Part shown: piece by piece, positions 22,572 to 34,172 of the stretch
How positions within the stretch are numbered: position 1 is the stretch's first letter
Layout of the letters: each line of letters begins with the position of its first letter
NCBI GenBank assembly: GCA_951799425.1
Contig: OX637395.1
Location: 11,014,451 to 11,078,450 of the forward strand
DNA length: 64,000 bases
Direction of reading: 5' to 3'
DNA from: Ilex aquifolium
Lineage: Eukaryota; Streptophyta; Magnoliopsida; Aquifoliales; Aquifoliaceae
Translations under genes and position numbers: made by a program
Notes under the pieces: model-generated
Database searches by the model: none
The model's input: only the letters and a program-made list of their open reading frames with translations
Told to the model about the DNA's origin: nothing

Positions 22572-23300
22572 TCATCAGCACTGGACTGGATCGTCTGGTC
22601 GAATCGATAAACTGGAGCCTAAACGGTCCGGTATATGAATTAGACCACCTGTGCAACTAAACCGTCTAAAAACCGTAAAATAGGCCAATTTTTTATAAAA
22701 TCAGTGTACTTGACAAATTTTTCAAACCGGACAATTCGGATTTCAAGTAATATAAAAAACAAAAATTCCTTTCTTTTTGGGCAATTTTGCCCTAAATTAG
22801 TTCAATTTGTCGCCAATCTCCAGTCCTCTCTCCACTTCTCAATTCTTTGCTTCTCTAGGCATAATGACAAACAGGCACAGGAGACTCACATCTCCATCTC
22901 CACTCGATCTCTCTCTACTCTAGCTTCGGTCCTTCAAGCTTCAACTCAGACTCAAGTGCTCAACTCAACGCCTTAGCCACTCAATGTCTCCTCCCTTCTA
23001 CTTCTTTCTGTAAGTGTATGTCTTTTTTTTTTCTCTCGCTCTCTACCCCTCTCTCTCATGATTCACGAATCTCACTCGGACTCACTCATTCTCAAGACAT
23101 ATGTCGTCAATCTCCTTCTAGAGAATTTGGAGTTTGGACCTTCTCGGCTTCTCCACTTGATCTCTTTCCTCCAGTGGCCTTAAGCCCTCTCTTTCTGTCT
23201 TTCTCTTTCTCCCACCCCACACGTAGAGCACACACTCACTACCTCACTCAATCTCTTCACCATGCCACAGACCCACACTCGACGTATATTGGTTGATAAT
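22572..23300. mobile_element. Fragment related to the DNA element at 55835-56515
   Basis: From TCATCAGCACTGGACTGG onward it follows, in inverse orientation, the GAACCGG-rich arm of the 55.8-kb element, including the CCGTAAAA segment. It then runs into a CT-rich interior containing GGTCCTTCAAGC, also present inverted at about 56260. The far end is not recognisable, so it is truncated or diverged. Confidence 0.4.
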
Positions 23301-23352
23301 TATGTCTAGATACCAATCGACTCAACCTCTACCTTAATTCAGCATTGTAATT

Positions 23353-24099
23353 TGTAAAAATAATTATAGATCTTACTTCTAGATTTATGATTGGAATTAG
23401 GAAAAACGGCTACTGAACTTTTGACCAAAGCAACAAATATTAGACTTATGATGTGAGCAAAATAACTATAAGTGTTGTAATCTAAAATTAGAAATAAAGC
23501 ATGCAAATAGTGGTTAGATCATTAAAATATAAGATGCGATTTAAACGAATACATGCAGTTTATATAAACAAATTAAATTGATTTGGAAAGAGCTGGCCTG
23601 CGAGTCCGAGAGGCGTGTGATCACTGTCCTAAAACAGCTGAGTCTCCCCACGTGAGGGTACTGACGGACACCAGCGACTCCAAGATCCAATCCAGATGCT
23701 CGCAGCAGCATCTTCTCAATGGTCACGTCCACTGGAAGGTTAGGATGAACCTGACTCGAATCGAGTTGCTCGAATAACAAATAAAAAAAGATGATTGTAT
23801 ATATCTATATTGCTTGTATAAACACTTACTAGAATAGTTGCTTAGGATGGCTTATATAACAATTGGGTTTGAAAGTGACTCTTCAATTTTAACCGTTTGG
23901 CTTGAATAGCATAAAATCAAATTTAAGGTACTTAATGCTATTCTTGAATATTCACAATAAATCAAATTTAAGGTACTAGATATTATTCTTGAATATTCAC
24001 AATAAATAGGATAAAAATCTGTAACTGAAAATTTCAAAATGTAAACATAATTTCAATGAAAATTCAATTGAAGTTTTAAAACTTAATTTTATTCTTACA
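23353..24099 (-). repeat. 3' LTR of Copia-2
   Basis: A 747-bp LTR running TGTAAAAATAATTATAG...TTCTTACA. It matches the 5' LTR at 45322-46088 with small indels; the right one has an extra CGTGGCTGAGAATTGTCTCTC segment. A TATATAAG on the minus strand near 23854 may be the promoter. Confidence 0.93.
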
Positions 24100-24114
24100 A
24101 TCCCCCACAAGTTT
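24100..24114 (-). promoter_or_regulatory. Polypurine tract of Copia-2
   Basis: Minus-strand AAACTTGTGGGGGAT directly abuts the 3' LTR; this is where plus-strand DNA synthesis is primed. The same tract is present in Copia-1 at 14195-14209. Confidence 0.8.
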
Positions 24115-24680
24115 TTTAACTTCAAAATATCTCAAATATTTTACTTATACTTTAATATAGAAAATATGAGCAACTATTATATTGTGCAATAGATGTAGGT
24201 GTCTTTCGGACTTGAACCTCACTTAGTGTTGACAGTCTCCCTCCGAAGAATCATAGTAACCAAAGGCTTGAACTAGACCCTTTGAACTAGAGTTCAACAT
24301 GTCACACACAGAGTACCGATATTGGTAAGGATTCGCGGGTCAGTGCTATTAATGGCCATGCACTTGATCTTGATTCTCATGAGAGTTTCTAGAGAATAGC
24401 CCATTTCTCATAGTTGCGGCCTCACAACTACTCTCACTTAAGTGAGCCCTCCAAGGGTACATGTGCACAATACCCTATAGGAGTGTTCCTGCCTCGGTCT
24501 CATTCTGGGTATAACCCTTCCTTACCATCACACTACATATGCAGTTCTGCCATAGGGATGAGCAGGAAAATATCTCCTCTTGGATATTTCCTAAATAACA
24601 GTGCTAATGAGTCATGCAGTATGGATTGTTTCTACCCATTGAACTTCCTTCATGGGGTCCATTGGGACATAGAAGTTGGG

Positions 24681-25920
24681 TTACCTCCCTAGGTGACTCC
24701 CTTGTGGGCTTAAGTCCATCCCCCTCAACAGTTCTGAGACAGCTTTCCTCGAAAGCCCTTTAGTTAGCTGATCAGCTATATTTAGTTCAGACTTCACAAA
24801 GTCTAGTGAGATTATGCTTTTACTCAGCATTTTCTTTATTGATTTATATCTCACTTGTATATGTCTATTCATCTTTTTTTTATTATTATTTTGCTTCACA
24901 AGCTCAATCACTGCCTTACTATCACAATGTAATGAAATGGCAGGTATGTGATTTTCCACTAGAGGTATCTCTAGTAATAAATTATTTATCCACTCTGCCT
25001 CAGCACACGTGGTATCTAGGGCTATAAGTTCTGACTTCATAGTACTTCTTGATATTAGGGTTTGTTTTTTAGATCCCCAAGATATGGCTGCTCCTCCTAA
25101 CAAAAAGACATAGCCAGTAGTAGGTTTTATATCTAAACTATCGGTGATCCAATTCGCATCACTAAAGCCCTCAACTACACTAGGAAATCCACTATAACAT
25201 AAAGAGTAGTCTAAGGTTCCTTTAAGATATTTAAAGACTCTCTCTAAGGCAACCCAATGCTCTTTACTAGGACTATGTGTATATCTACTTAGTCTCCCTA
25301 CGACATGCGAGATATCAGGTCTAGACTTATTTGCTATGTATAATAAAGATCCAATCATTTGTAAATACTTCAATTGTGAAATCGGTTCTCCTTTATTTTT
25401 CTTCAAATGTACATGAGGATCATATGGTGTTGATACAGACTTACTATCAAAAAAACCAAACTTTTTCAACATTTTATCTATGGTGCTAGACTGACTTTGA
25501 GATATTCCATTAGATGTTTTCTCTATTTTCATTCCCAAGACTACATAGGCTTCTCCCAAATCTTTCATATCAAACTTAGTAGATAAATAAGATTTAACAT
25601 CATTAACGACCTCCAAGTTTGTCCCAAAAATTAATATATCATCTATATAGAGACATAAAATCACACAAACAATATCACTATCCTTGTAGTATAAACATTT
25701 ATCACTTTCATTAATTTTAAAACCATACTCTAGAATTACTTTATCAAACTTCTCATGCCACTGTTTAGGAGCTTGTTTAAGGCCATATAAAGACTTCACT
25801 AACTTACAAACCTTATGTTCTTGTCCTTTTATCATAAGCCCCTCAGGTTGTTCCATATATATCTCTTCATCTAAATCCCCATTTAGAAAAAGCAGTCTTG
25901 ACATCCATTTGATGTATTAC
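24681..25920 (-). pseudogene. Copia-2 reverse transcriptase and RNase H
   Basis: A 407-codon open segment with NGDLDEEIYMEQPEG, KSLYGLKQAPKQWHEKFD, the catalytic box YIDDILIFGTN (V-to-I relative to Copia-1), RYTHSPSKEHW, FSDANW, the RNase H Glu region SRSTMKSELIALDTTCAEAEW (M-E-S-E changed to M-K-S-E) and DQLTKGLSRKAV. The segment is longer than its Copia-1 counterpart but is separated from the upstream RT start by a frameshift near 25920. It is a dead polyprotein piece. Confidence 0.9.
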
Positions 25921-25969
25921 TAAGTTATGGATAGACGCTAGGGCTACTAGTACTCTAATGGTAGTGATA

Positions 25970-26849
25970 CTAGTCACAGGCGAGTATGTCAAAATAATCT
26001 ATCCCTTTCTTTTGAGTAAATCCTTTAGCCACCAATCGAGCTTTATATTTATCTATACTCCCATCGGGTTTTAGTTTCTTCTTGAATATCCACTTACACC
26101 CAATACCTTTGCTTCCAGGAGGCAATTCTACTATCTCCCAAGTATTATTAAGCAATATAGATTCAATTTCACTATTAATAGCCTCCTTCCAAAAATGTGC
26201 ATCTATAGAAGACATAGCTTCTTTATGTCGTTGGCTCTCCTTCTACTAGAAAAGTAAAAAATCCTTCTCCTAAGTCCTTCTTTATTCTTGGTCTTTTACT
26301 TCTCCTTAACTCTACATGTTGTTCTATATTTTTCTCTATGGGAGCAATAGAACTAGTAGAAGGTTGATCACTAGTTGAAGGTGTTTCTCTTACTTGACTA
26401 GGCATTGTATTTTTAAAAGGAAAAATATCTTCAAAAAATGTAGCATCTCTAGATTCAATTATAGTATTGTTAGAAATTCCACTAATTTTCGAGTTAATAA
26501 CTAAGAATCTATTAGCGCTACTATTTTGGGCATATTCTACAAAGACAGTATCTACGGTCTTAGGACTTATTTTCTTTCTCTTTGGTTCGGGAATAGCTAT
26601 CTTAGCTAAACACCCACACATTTTCATGATGCTAAGGTTAGGAACTCTTCCCTTCCATATCTCATATGGAGTTTTCTCATTATCTTTAACATATACTCTA
26701 TTCAAGATGAAACAAGCACTAAGTATAGCTTCCCCCCACAAATTATCAGATAAGTCGGAACTAGTGAACATTGAATTTACCATATCCATTAAGGTTCTAT
26801 TCTTTCTTTTAGCTACCCCATTTGATTGAGGAGAATAAGGAGGAGTCAC
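25970..26849 (-). pseudogene. Copia-2 integrase C-terminus and start of RT
   Basis: Frames 26223-26849 and 25970-26215 give PPYSPQSNGVAKRKNRTLMD, LWGEAILSACFILNRV, KTPYEIWKGRVPNLS, then [20 protein letters not shown] and [20 protein letters not shown]. As in Copia-1 the expected catalytic Glu in NGVAERKNR is Lys. A one-base shift separates the two frames near 26220. Confidence 0.88.
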
Positions 26850-26861
26850 TTCATGTATTAT

Positions 26862-27543
26862 TCAATGTTCTTCACAAAATGTACTAAGGTCAGTTAGAGT
26901 ATATTCACCTCCTCTATCGAACCTTAGTCTTTTCACTTTTCTCTCTAATTGATTTTCAACCTCATTTTTATATATCTTAAACTTATTAAATACTTCATCT
27001 TTGTTCTTAATAAGGTAAATATAAAAATATTTAGAACAATCATCTATAAAAGTTACAAAATATTTATTTTCGGCTCTTGTTGGTGGTATACTAGAATCAC
27101 ATACATCACTATGTATAAGTTCTAGAAGTTGGGTATTCATTTCTACGCTTTTATGAGGTTTTCTAGTTTGTTTGGCTTTTACAAAAATTTCACACTTATG
27201 TTTAAAATCTACATGAGATTTGGGAATAAGATTGAGATCCATCATCCTTTTGATTTTCTTTAGACTTATGTGTCCTAATCTTCCATGCCATACATTGCAA
27301 GATTCAACATTGAAAACTTGATGAGAAATTTCATTAACTTCCAAAAGTACATTCAATTTAAATAAACCATCACAAATATATCCTTTGCCTACAAATATAT
27401 CATTCCAAGTTATCACAACTTTATTTGACTCCATTACAACCTTATAACCTTGTTGGACTAAGGACGACCCACTAACTAAATTTCTTCTAACTTCAGGAAC
27501 ATGTCGCACTCCCTTCAAGATCAATGTCTTCCCATATGTCATC
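26862..27543 (-). pseudogene. Copia-2 GAG-pre-integrase and integrase core
   Basis: It starts at the nested insertion junction (MTYGKTLILKGVRHVPE) and includes WHGRLGHIS, then CEIFVKAKQTRKPH, where the second Cys of the zinc-binding CxxC is Phe. It continues through FIDDCSKYFYIYLIKNKDEV and DRGGEYTLTDL. The protease active site lies 16 kb away on the other side of the insert. Confidence 0.9.
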
Positions 27544-28116
27544 TGATGGGCCAGACCCAAAAGGCCCAAAACCATGCTGAAGCCCAATTACAACCAAAGG
27601 CTCAAACTTATGAAGACTCAGCAGGCCCAATGAGATCCAAGCCCAGTTAAACTTATCAGGAGCTACATCAGCTTGGCTACGACATCAAGGGAGCACTCAA
27701 GACCCTCACCTCCTCTACCACCTTGGAAGCGGTCAACCTTGACCGAGTCTCATGGAGAACACATCAACGGCCTCACCCGTTGAGGAGAAGCCGCAAGCCC
27801 CACCATAATAGTTGGATAGTTGCTATTAAGTAGCCCAAATCTGTTGGGGAACGACTATAAATTGTAAGCCCTACCAACACTTGGGGGCATCACACTCAAC
27901 AGAGCACATAACTCATCTTCCTCTCTGAGCTTGTACTCTCTGCTTTCCCTACATCCCTAAGCTAATAAAATAATCCGGCAACTCTAGCCATTAAAAAGTG
28001 GACGTAGGTTACATTGACCGAACCACTATAATTCTTGTCTTCTCTCTCAACTTTAATTACAGCCTTTTTCCAATTACTTGACAGGTGGTGTACAAAGTCA
28101 ATTTTGTGCATCATCA
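27544..28116 (+). repeat. 5' LTR of the Tat element
   Basis: 573 bp with a TATA-like CTATAAATTG near 27855 and a poly(A)-signal-like AATAAAATAAT near 27965. It differs from the 3' LTR at a small number of positions. Confidence 0.95.
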
Positions 28117-28119
28117 GTT

Positions 28120-28137
28120 TGGCGCCGTCTGTGGGAA
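28120..28137 (+). promoter_or_regulatory. Primer binding site of the Tat element
   Basis: TGGCGCCGTCTGTGGGAA starts 3 bp after the 5' LTR. It begins with TGG, as required to pair with a tRNA 3' CCA end. The tRNA species was not determined. Confidence 0.85.
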
Positions 28138-28180
28138 ACCAATAAAATTCTCAACTTTAAGTACTTTCTCTGTTGAATCG

Positions 28181-29716
28181 ATGGCAATCACTACCAGATC
28201 GATGAACCAACATGAGGAAAATCCACCACGAGAGGAGGAGGTTGCTCCTCCACCAGCCAATCCTGTCCCGAATGCACAGCAAATGTTGCAGACCATGCAG
28301 GAGCTTGTAGCCCAGAACCAGCAGATCCTTCAACTAATGCTTGAGCAAGGAGGAGCACAACCTGGACCACAAGTGAGAGGAGCACCCCACCTTGGGCGTC
28401 AAGGAGCTCCCCACATGGGTGCTCCCCATCTAGGCGCCACCTTTGGAGCCCACTTGGGCGCCCCACCCATGGGAGTCCCCTTGGGCGCCCAGCATGGGGG
28501 AGCTCCCTATGAGGGACCTCCACCTCCTACTCCTCCAACTCCTGCTCCCCAAGGTGAAAACCCTCATTTTCAAGAGGACGAGGGGGAGAACCAGAGCATG
28601 GAGCATGGAAGACATTTCCATGACAATTCCAAAGGAGCTCCCAACCAGTGGGATGAAAAGATAAAAGAGGTGCAAAACCAACTGGGTGACGTCTTCAACG
28701 CCATGAAGGCGCAAGGACCTGAGACTGTGGACTACCTTGTTAGGCAAACTGACACGCCTTTCAAACCGGACGTGGCGAACTACCCTCTCCCTCAAAAGTT
28801 TAAAATGCCATCGGTAGAGACCTTTGACGGTAAGAAGGATCCACTGGACCAACTGGAAACTTACAAAACTCTAATGCAGTTGCACAATGTCCCCGATGAG
28901 ATCATGTGTAGGGCATTCCCTACCAGCTTGAAGGGATCCGCTCGACAGTGGTTTGCCAAGCTCGCTCCAGCCTCCATCGCTTCCTTTGCTGAGCTAAGCA
29001 GGTCCTTCGTGTCACACTTTATCGGAGGGCGCGGCCACTAGAAGCCCGTCACTCACCTGCTCAGCATAAAAGCAGGACAAAGATGAGATCTTGAGGAGCT
29101 ACCTCACTCATTTTAACGAGGAGGTCCTTCAGGTAGAAGAGCCCGATGACAAGGTTACTATGACCGCTTTCTTGGGAGGCCTTCGCTCGTCAAACTTCCT
29201 CTTCTCAGTGATGAAGCGCCCACCAAGAAGCATGCCAGAGCTTCTAGCAAAGGCCCAAAAGTACATGAACGCTGAGGACATCACGAGAGCCAGACGAGGT
29301 GAATCATCTAGAACAGGGGAGAAGAGAAAGGAAAGAGACAGAGACGACAAGAAGGAGACTAGCAATAAGCACAGCAGGACGGAGAGGGTACCCGTCAAGG
29401 ACCGGCTTGGTCCTGCTCCTCAGAGAGACCGACAAGCCTTTACTCCCCTCAACACCGCTGTCGGGCATATCCTACTCCAGATCCAGGATGACCTCGCGGT
29501 AAAGTGGCCTGAGAGGATGAAGTCTCCTCCAAACCGTAGGAACCCAAACAAGTACTGTCGCTTTCATCACGACCATGGCCATGACACCGACGACTGCTAT
29601 GACCTCAAAAGACAAATTGAGGACCTCATTCAACGTGGACACCTTCACCAGTATGTTGCCGGAAGGGGGCCGGCGCCGCCGCCACCTCACAATCAAGAAG
29701 ATCCACATCCCATTGG
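28181..29716 (+). pseudogene. Tat element gag, frameshifted
   Basis: The frame starts at ATG 28181 (MAITTRSMNQHEENPPREEE). The N-terminal half holds a low-complexity Gly/Ala/Pro stretch encoded by GGCGCC-rich DNA (28375-28540). The capsid core follows (FKMPSVETFDGKKDPLDQLE, SLKGSARQWFAKL). A TAG stop at about 29039 and a one-base insertion near 29080 break it. It resumes as LRSYLTHFNEEVLQVEEPDD, MTAFLGGLRSSNF and the zinc-knuckle-like CRFHHDHGHDTDDCYDLKRQ. Gag forms the particle and packages RNA. Confidence 0.9.
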
Positions 29717-29940
29717 AGAAATTCACACCATTTCTGGAGGACTTGCAGGAGGAGGAGAATCCCTCTCCGCCATGAAGGCTCATGCCAGGAAAGCTAGGCA
29801 CCTTGATGATGAGCTACCATCCAAGGCGCGCAAACATGGCATCAACGAGGTCATATCCTTCTCAGACAAGGACTTGGAAGGAATCCAACACCCCCATGAC
29901 GACCCTCTAGTACTCACCATGATTGTTGCCAATTTCCAAG
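29717..29940 (+). pseudogene. Tat element protease remnant
   Basis: The usual lead-in to the aspartic protease is present (IGEIHTISGGLAGGGESLSA, EVISFSDKDLEGIQHPHDDP, VLTMIVANFQV). The sequence then jumps directly to the spacer before RT. The expected D-S/T-G catalytic motif and the rest of the protease are missing, so the element carries a deletion with its junction near 29938. Confidence 0.8.
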
Positions 29941-31849
29941 TACGTCTCCTCAATGAAAACAAGGAAGACACAAGAGGCATTGCAAGTGGAGGTCCTGGAC
30001 CCAAGGGATGACACCACCATAGAAAAAGGAGAACCAGTTGAGGAGCTCACCCCTGCGATCTTGGATGAGGAGCATCCAGACAGAAGAGTATACATTGGCT
30101 CCCCCCTCTCTGAAGACCTGACTCACCAGCTAATAGACTTTTTGAAACATAACATGGACATTTTTGCATGGTCACATGCAGACCTTGAAGGGATTGACCC
30201 AGACGTCGCCACCCACCGCCTCAATGTCGACCCTCGCCACAAACCTGTTCGCCAAAAGCTAAGAGGCGCCTCCACTGAAAGGGCCCAAGCGATGGACAAA
30301 GAGGTAGGGAAACTGATAAAGAATGGGGCGGTCAGGGAAGTGGCATACCCTAAATGGCTTTTAAATGTGGTGATGGTAACCAAAGTCAATGGACAATGAC
30401 GCCTCTGTGTCGACTTTACTGTGCTCAACAAGGCGTGTCCAAAAGATAGCTATCCGCTACCACGGATCGACCTCATCATCGACACTACAGCAGGGCATGA
30501 ACTGCTCACCTTCCTGGATGCATATTCTGGATACAACCAAATCAGCATGCACCCCCCAGACCAGGAGAAGACATCCTTTATCACTCCGAAGGGGACCTAC
30601 TGCTACAAGGTCATGCCCTTCGGGTTGAAGAACGCAGGGGCAACCTACCAACAGTTGGTGAACAAAATGTTCGAGTCTCAGATTGGGCGAACGATGGAGT
30701 TCTACGTTGATGACATGTTAGTGAAAAGTCTCGCTGCAGCAGACCACATTGACCACCTCCAAGAAACCTTCAACGTTCTCAGGCCGTACCATATGAAGCT
30801 GAATCTTGAGAAATGCGCCTTCGGCGTAGGGTCAGGAAAGTTCTTAGGCTTTATGATCAACTAGAGGGGGATTGAGGCGAACCCTGATAAGATCAAGGAA
30901 ATCCTCGACATGAAGTCACCTTCCTCAACCAAGGAGCTTCAGCGCCTCAACGAAAGAATTGCAGCACTTAACAGGCTTGTCGCCAAGTCTGCAGACAAGT
31001 GTCTGCCCTTCTTCAAAATTCTCCGAAAGGCTTTCGATTGGGGACCTGAGGCAGATGAATCCTTTCAAAGGCTCAAGGCTTACTTAGCTACACCTCCCCT
31101 CCTTTCACATGCCACTCCAGGAGAAACTCTGTATTTATACCTGTCTGTCTCTTCATCGGCAGTAAGCTCAGTCCTTGTCAGAAATAGTGATGGAATGCAA
31201 AGACCAATCTACTATGTGAGTAGAGCATACAGGGGAGCAGAAGTCAGATATTCAAGGCTTGAAAAACTAGCGCTCGCCCTGATCTCAACGGCAAGGCGCC
31301 TACGACACTACTTTCAAAGTCACAACATTGTTGTCGATACAGACTAACCTCTAAAAAGGGTCCTGGGAAAGCCAGACATATCCGGGAGGCTCCTTAAGTG
31401 GGCAGTGAAACTTGGCGAATTTGATATCCAGTACCAACCAAGGGCGGCCATCAAGGCACAAGCACTGGCGGATTTCATTGCTGAGCTTACTCCAGCAGAG
31501 GAGGAGGACAACGAGCTTTCCACCTTGCCCGGCAAGGACACCTCAACTCCCGACGAGGACGTACAGGAGCTCGGTGAAGACAGTCTAACGCCCAGCAAAG
31601 ATACCTAGGCGCCCAAGTCATCCCAGGCGCCCAGACCATCACATCAGACGCCCAAGCACACTGGTCTGGCGCCCAAACCCCCTCAGGCGCCCAAGCTGGC
31701 GTCTAGACAGCTCCCTCAGGCACCCAGGCTGGCGCCCAGGCAGCTCCCTCAGGCGCCCAGACATCTCCCTCTAGCACCCAGGCATCTCCCTTTGGCTCCC
31801 AGCCTAGTACCCAGGCAGCCCAGCCTAGCGCCTTGCCTCCTGCGGAGAC
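29941..31849 (+). pseudogene. Tat element reverse transcriptase and first RNase H
   Basis: The spacer VYIGSPLSEDLTHQLIDFLK and FAWSHADLEGIDP lead to RT motifs (GAVREVAYPKWLLNVVMV, CVDFTVLNKACPKDSYPLPR, DAYSGYNQISMHP, FGLKNAGATYQ, the catalytic FYVDDMLVKS) and RNase H (FDWGPEADESFQRLK, YYVSRAYRGAEVRYS). In-frame stops at about 30397 (TGA), 30862 (TAG) and 31345 (TAA) fit C-to-T changes of CGA, CAG and CAA. After ALADFIAELTPAEEED the linker becomes a GGCGCC-rich repeat and is cut by the nested element at 31849. Confidence 0.92.
31605..31835 (+). repeat. GGCGCCCAG-type minisatellite in the Tat linker
   Basis: Variants of (CA)GGCGCCCAG separated by 6-15 bases recur about a dozen times. If translated it encodes an Ala/Pro/Gln-rich linker between the two RNase H domains. 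Similar GGCGCC-rich arrays occur in gag and in the 3' region of the same element. Confidence 0.75.
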
Positions 31850-33142
31850 TGATTAACCATCAAAAGTGTTGTTTTATTATATTTAATAATTGGTTAATTT
31901 CATATTATTTGTGATTAAATGTGTTAAATTCCTTGATTTTCTAATTTGATACTTTTTCTAGTTGTTGATTTATTTTGCAGGTAAATTGGTTGATTTAAAG
32001 TAATAATGGATAATGCAAGTGAAGCAATCACTAGAGGAAGAATCACAATTGATAAGGATTGAAGAGTCAAGGTTGAGATAGGAAGACTTGAAGATAAATC
32101 AGCAATTTAATCCTTATAAGAGGCCAAGTTAGAAGAAAACTCATTTAAAGTTGGATTAGGAAAGTTTCCTAGAATATAAGGATTTGACACGTCTTCAGTA
32201 TTTCAGTCATAACTTTTGACTCCGATATCGGATTGACCTGATATTTGCGGTGTTGGAAATAAAATTTCCTGGGCTACAAAAGTGTATTTCAAGAAAATTT
32301 CGTGAATCAACCTCTAAATATGCGAAATTCAAGCTCGAAGTCTGGACAGATTTTGTACCCGCGGGCCCCAAGACTTATGCACGGGATTTAACCTTACAAG
32401 ACATCTTTTTGGGAAAGGAATTCCTTCCAACCTGTACTTAGGATTTATTTTACTATAAATAAGGGCTCTCATCTATTGAGAGAGGGGAGATTAGGATTTA
32501 GATTATTTATTCTTTTTTTTTCATCTTTTTAGTTCGTCATGTCTGGCTAGAAGGCTAAGCTAGGGCTAGGGGAGAACCTCTCAATGAAGTACAGTAATGT
32601 TGTTGACTTTGTGCTTAATGATTTATGATGTTTTGTTAATTTAACTTCTGATTTTTTAGCAAAGTTTTTATTCTGTAAAAACTCCAGAGTTGTTGTGCCA
32701 CGTACATCGATTTCATAAATTAATATAACTGGTTATTCCACGCTTGAGGTAATTATCATTATTTCATAAATTAATATAATTGGATGATTATTCAGGTTCC
32801 TGAATAATCTTTTGACTGTAACATTTGGTTTTCTTACTTGATTTGTTACTTGAATCAACCGACATCTGATTTGTGTTTCAAGTTAAGTTTTGAGTTTTCA
32901 ATCATTATTGTATGGAATTGAGAGGGAGTACCCGATGCTTTAGTATTTCAATTATTGTTTTAAAAACCAAATTTATTATTTTTTGATTCCAAAATTCCTA
33001 CTCAAACAAATTGCAAACAATTTCTTTTTATTTGTTTTGTGTTTCTTGTTTTCATAATTCTCTGTGGTTCGACCTCGGATTCCCGAGAAATTTATTACTT
33101 CGCACAACCTGCACTTGGGTGATCAATTCTAAAGTTGTAGCA
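31850..33142 (+). repeat. 5' LTR of the LARD-like element
   Basis: It is nearly identical to the 3' LTR except around 32707-32730, where TTTCATAAATTAATATAA replaces TGCTTGAGTTTCCCTGCGAA of the 3' LTR. The replacing sequence also occurs about 60 bp further on. TATA-like CTATAAATAAGGGC lies near 32454. Confidence 0.95.
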
Positions 33143-33148
33143 AGTTTT

Positions 33149-33166
33149 TGGCGCCGTTGCCGGGGA
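33149..33166 (+). promoter_or_regulatory. Primer binding site of the LARD-like element
   Basis: TGGCGCCGTTGCCGGGGA lies 6 bp after the LTR. This sequence matches the tRNA-Asp-type primer site known from Athila-related plant elements. Confidence 0.88.
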
Positions 33167-33362
33167 GTTGAAAGACAAGGAACATACCGCCATCTATTGA
33201 GGTTTGCTAGATTTGAGATTCATCACAGATCCGGTAATCTCGTCCCCTATATTTTTTTTTTATTATTTATTATTGTTTTTATTTTAGCTTAGGTTAGATT
33301 TTCATAATTTTTATTTTTTATGTTTTTTAGATTCTTTTAATGTGGTGTGAAGATTTTCCCCG

Positions 33363-34172
33363 ATGGAGGAACTGTGTGTGCTTTGTGATGTGTATGGGCA
33401 TCCCATTGAGGTTTGCCCTTTAATGCCAACTGCTCGAAAAATTTTGAGGAATGGGACAATTATCTTACCTAATTCGTCTCAACCTTACCCCGACCATTGT
33501 TTTGAAACTTTTTATCCCAATTTTGGTTGGGGGAATAAACATTATCAGTTACCTATATATGTCACATCACCACAAGACCCTCCCCAATATCCACCCTACC
33601 ATGACCTACAAGAAGAGAATTTGGAGAATATTCTTAACGAATTTATGCAAAGCCAACTAGCTTTCAATGCCCAAACAAGTCAAGATATTAAAGAGATAAA
33701 AGATATCAATGCCCAAAATATTAAAGAGATAAAAGATATACTCAATATATTGATACAAGAAGAAGAGGTTAAAAATAGTCAATATAGTGAGAGTGATTTT
33801 TTTCCTGAACTACAAACTGAGAATGAATCCATTAATACTCTTGATAGTGAAGAATTAAGTGACATTATTATTCCACAAGAGGCTAATGAGCCCAAAGACA
33901 TTTCATTATCAACAAGTAGTAATGAGATTCACATATCTAATCTTGGTGAGGGTATGAAAGTTGAGTTGTGTGTTGTAATTGATAAAAATCTATTTTCTAT
34001 CTCATTGTTAGATTTGCATAAAAATGTATACATCTCCCTTTTCTTGCATACTCTAATAATATATTGGGTATATGAGTGGATAGTTCGATTAAAAGAGTTG
34101 ATTCGACACCACATTTTTAAGCCAATAAAATTGAATGGTCGCATATTCAAATATGATTTTAAACTGGATTGA
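33363..34172 (+). CDS. Gag-like ORF of the LARD-like element
   Basis: An ATG-initiated frame of 269 codons without interruption. The N-terminus has CVLCDVYGHPIEVCP, a zinc-knuckle-like C-x2-C-x3-GH-x4-C pattern, then FYPNFGWGNKHYQ, which resembles the segment after the zinc knuckle in Athila gag (NHPNFSW type). The middle repeats DIKEIKDINAQNIKEIKDIL, a likely coiled coil. The C-terminus is hydrophobic then basic (FLHTLIIYWVYEWIVRLKEL). It may help packaging in trans, or be a neutral relic; its openness in a nested old region is notable. Family assignment is moderate. Confidence 0.55.
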   Translation: MEELCVLCDVYGHPIEVCPLMPTARKILRNGTIILPNSSQPYPDHCFETFYPNFGWGNKHYQLPIYVTSPQDPPQYPPYHDLQEENLENILNEFMQSQLAFNAQTSQDIKEIKDINAQNIKEIKDILNILIQEEEVKNSQYSESDFFPELQTENESINTLDSEELSDIIIPQEANEPKDISLSTSSNEIHISNLGEGMKVELCVVIDKNLFSISLLDLHKNVYISLFLHTLIIYWVYEWIVRLKELIRHHIFKPIKLNGRIFKYDFKLD

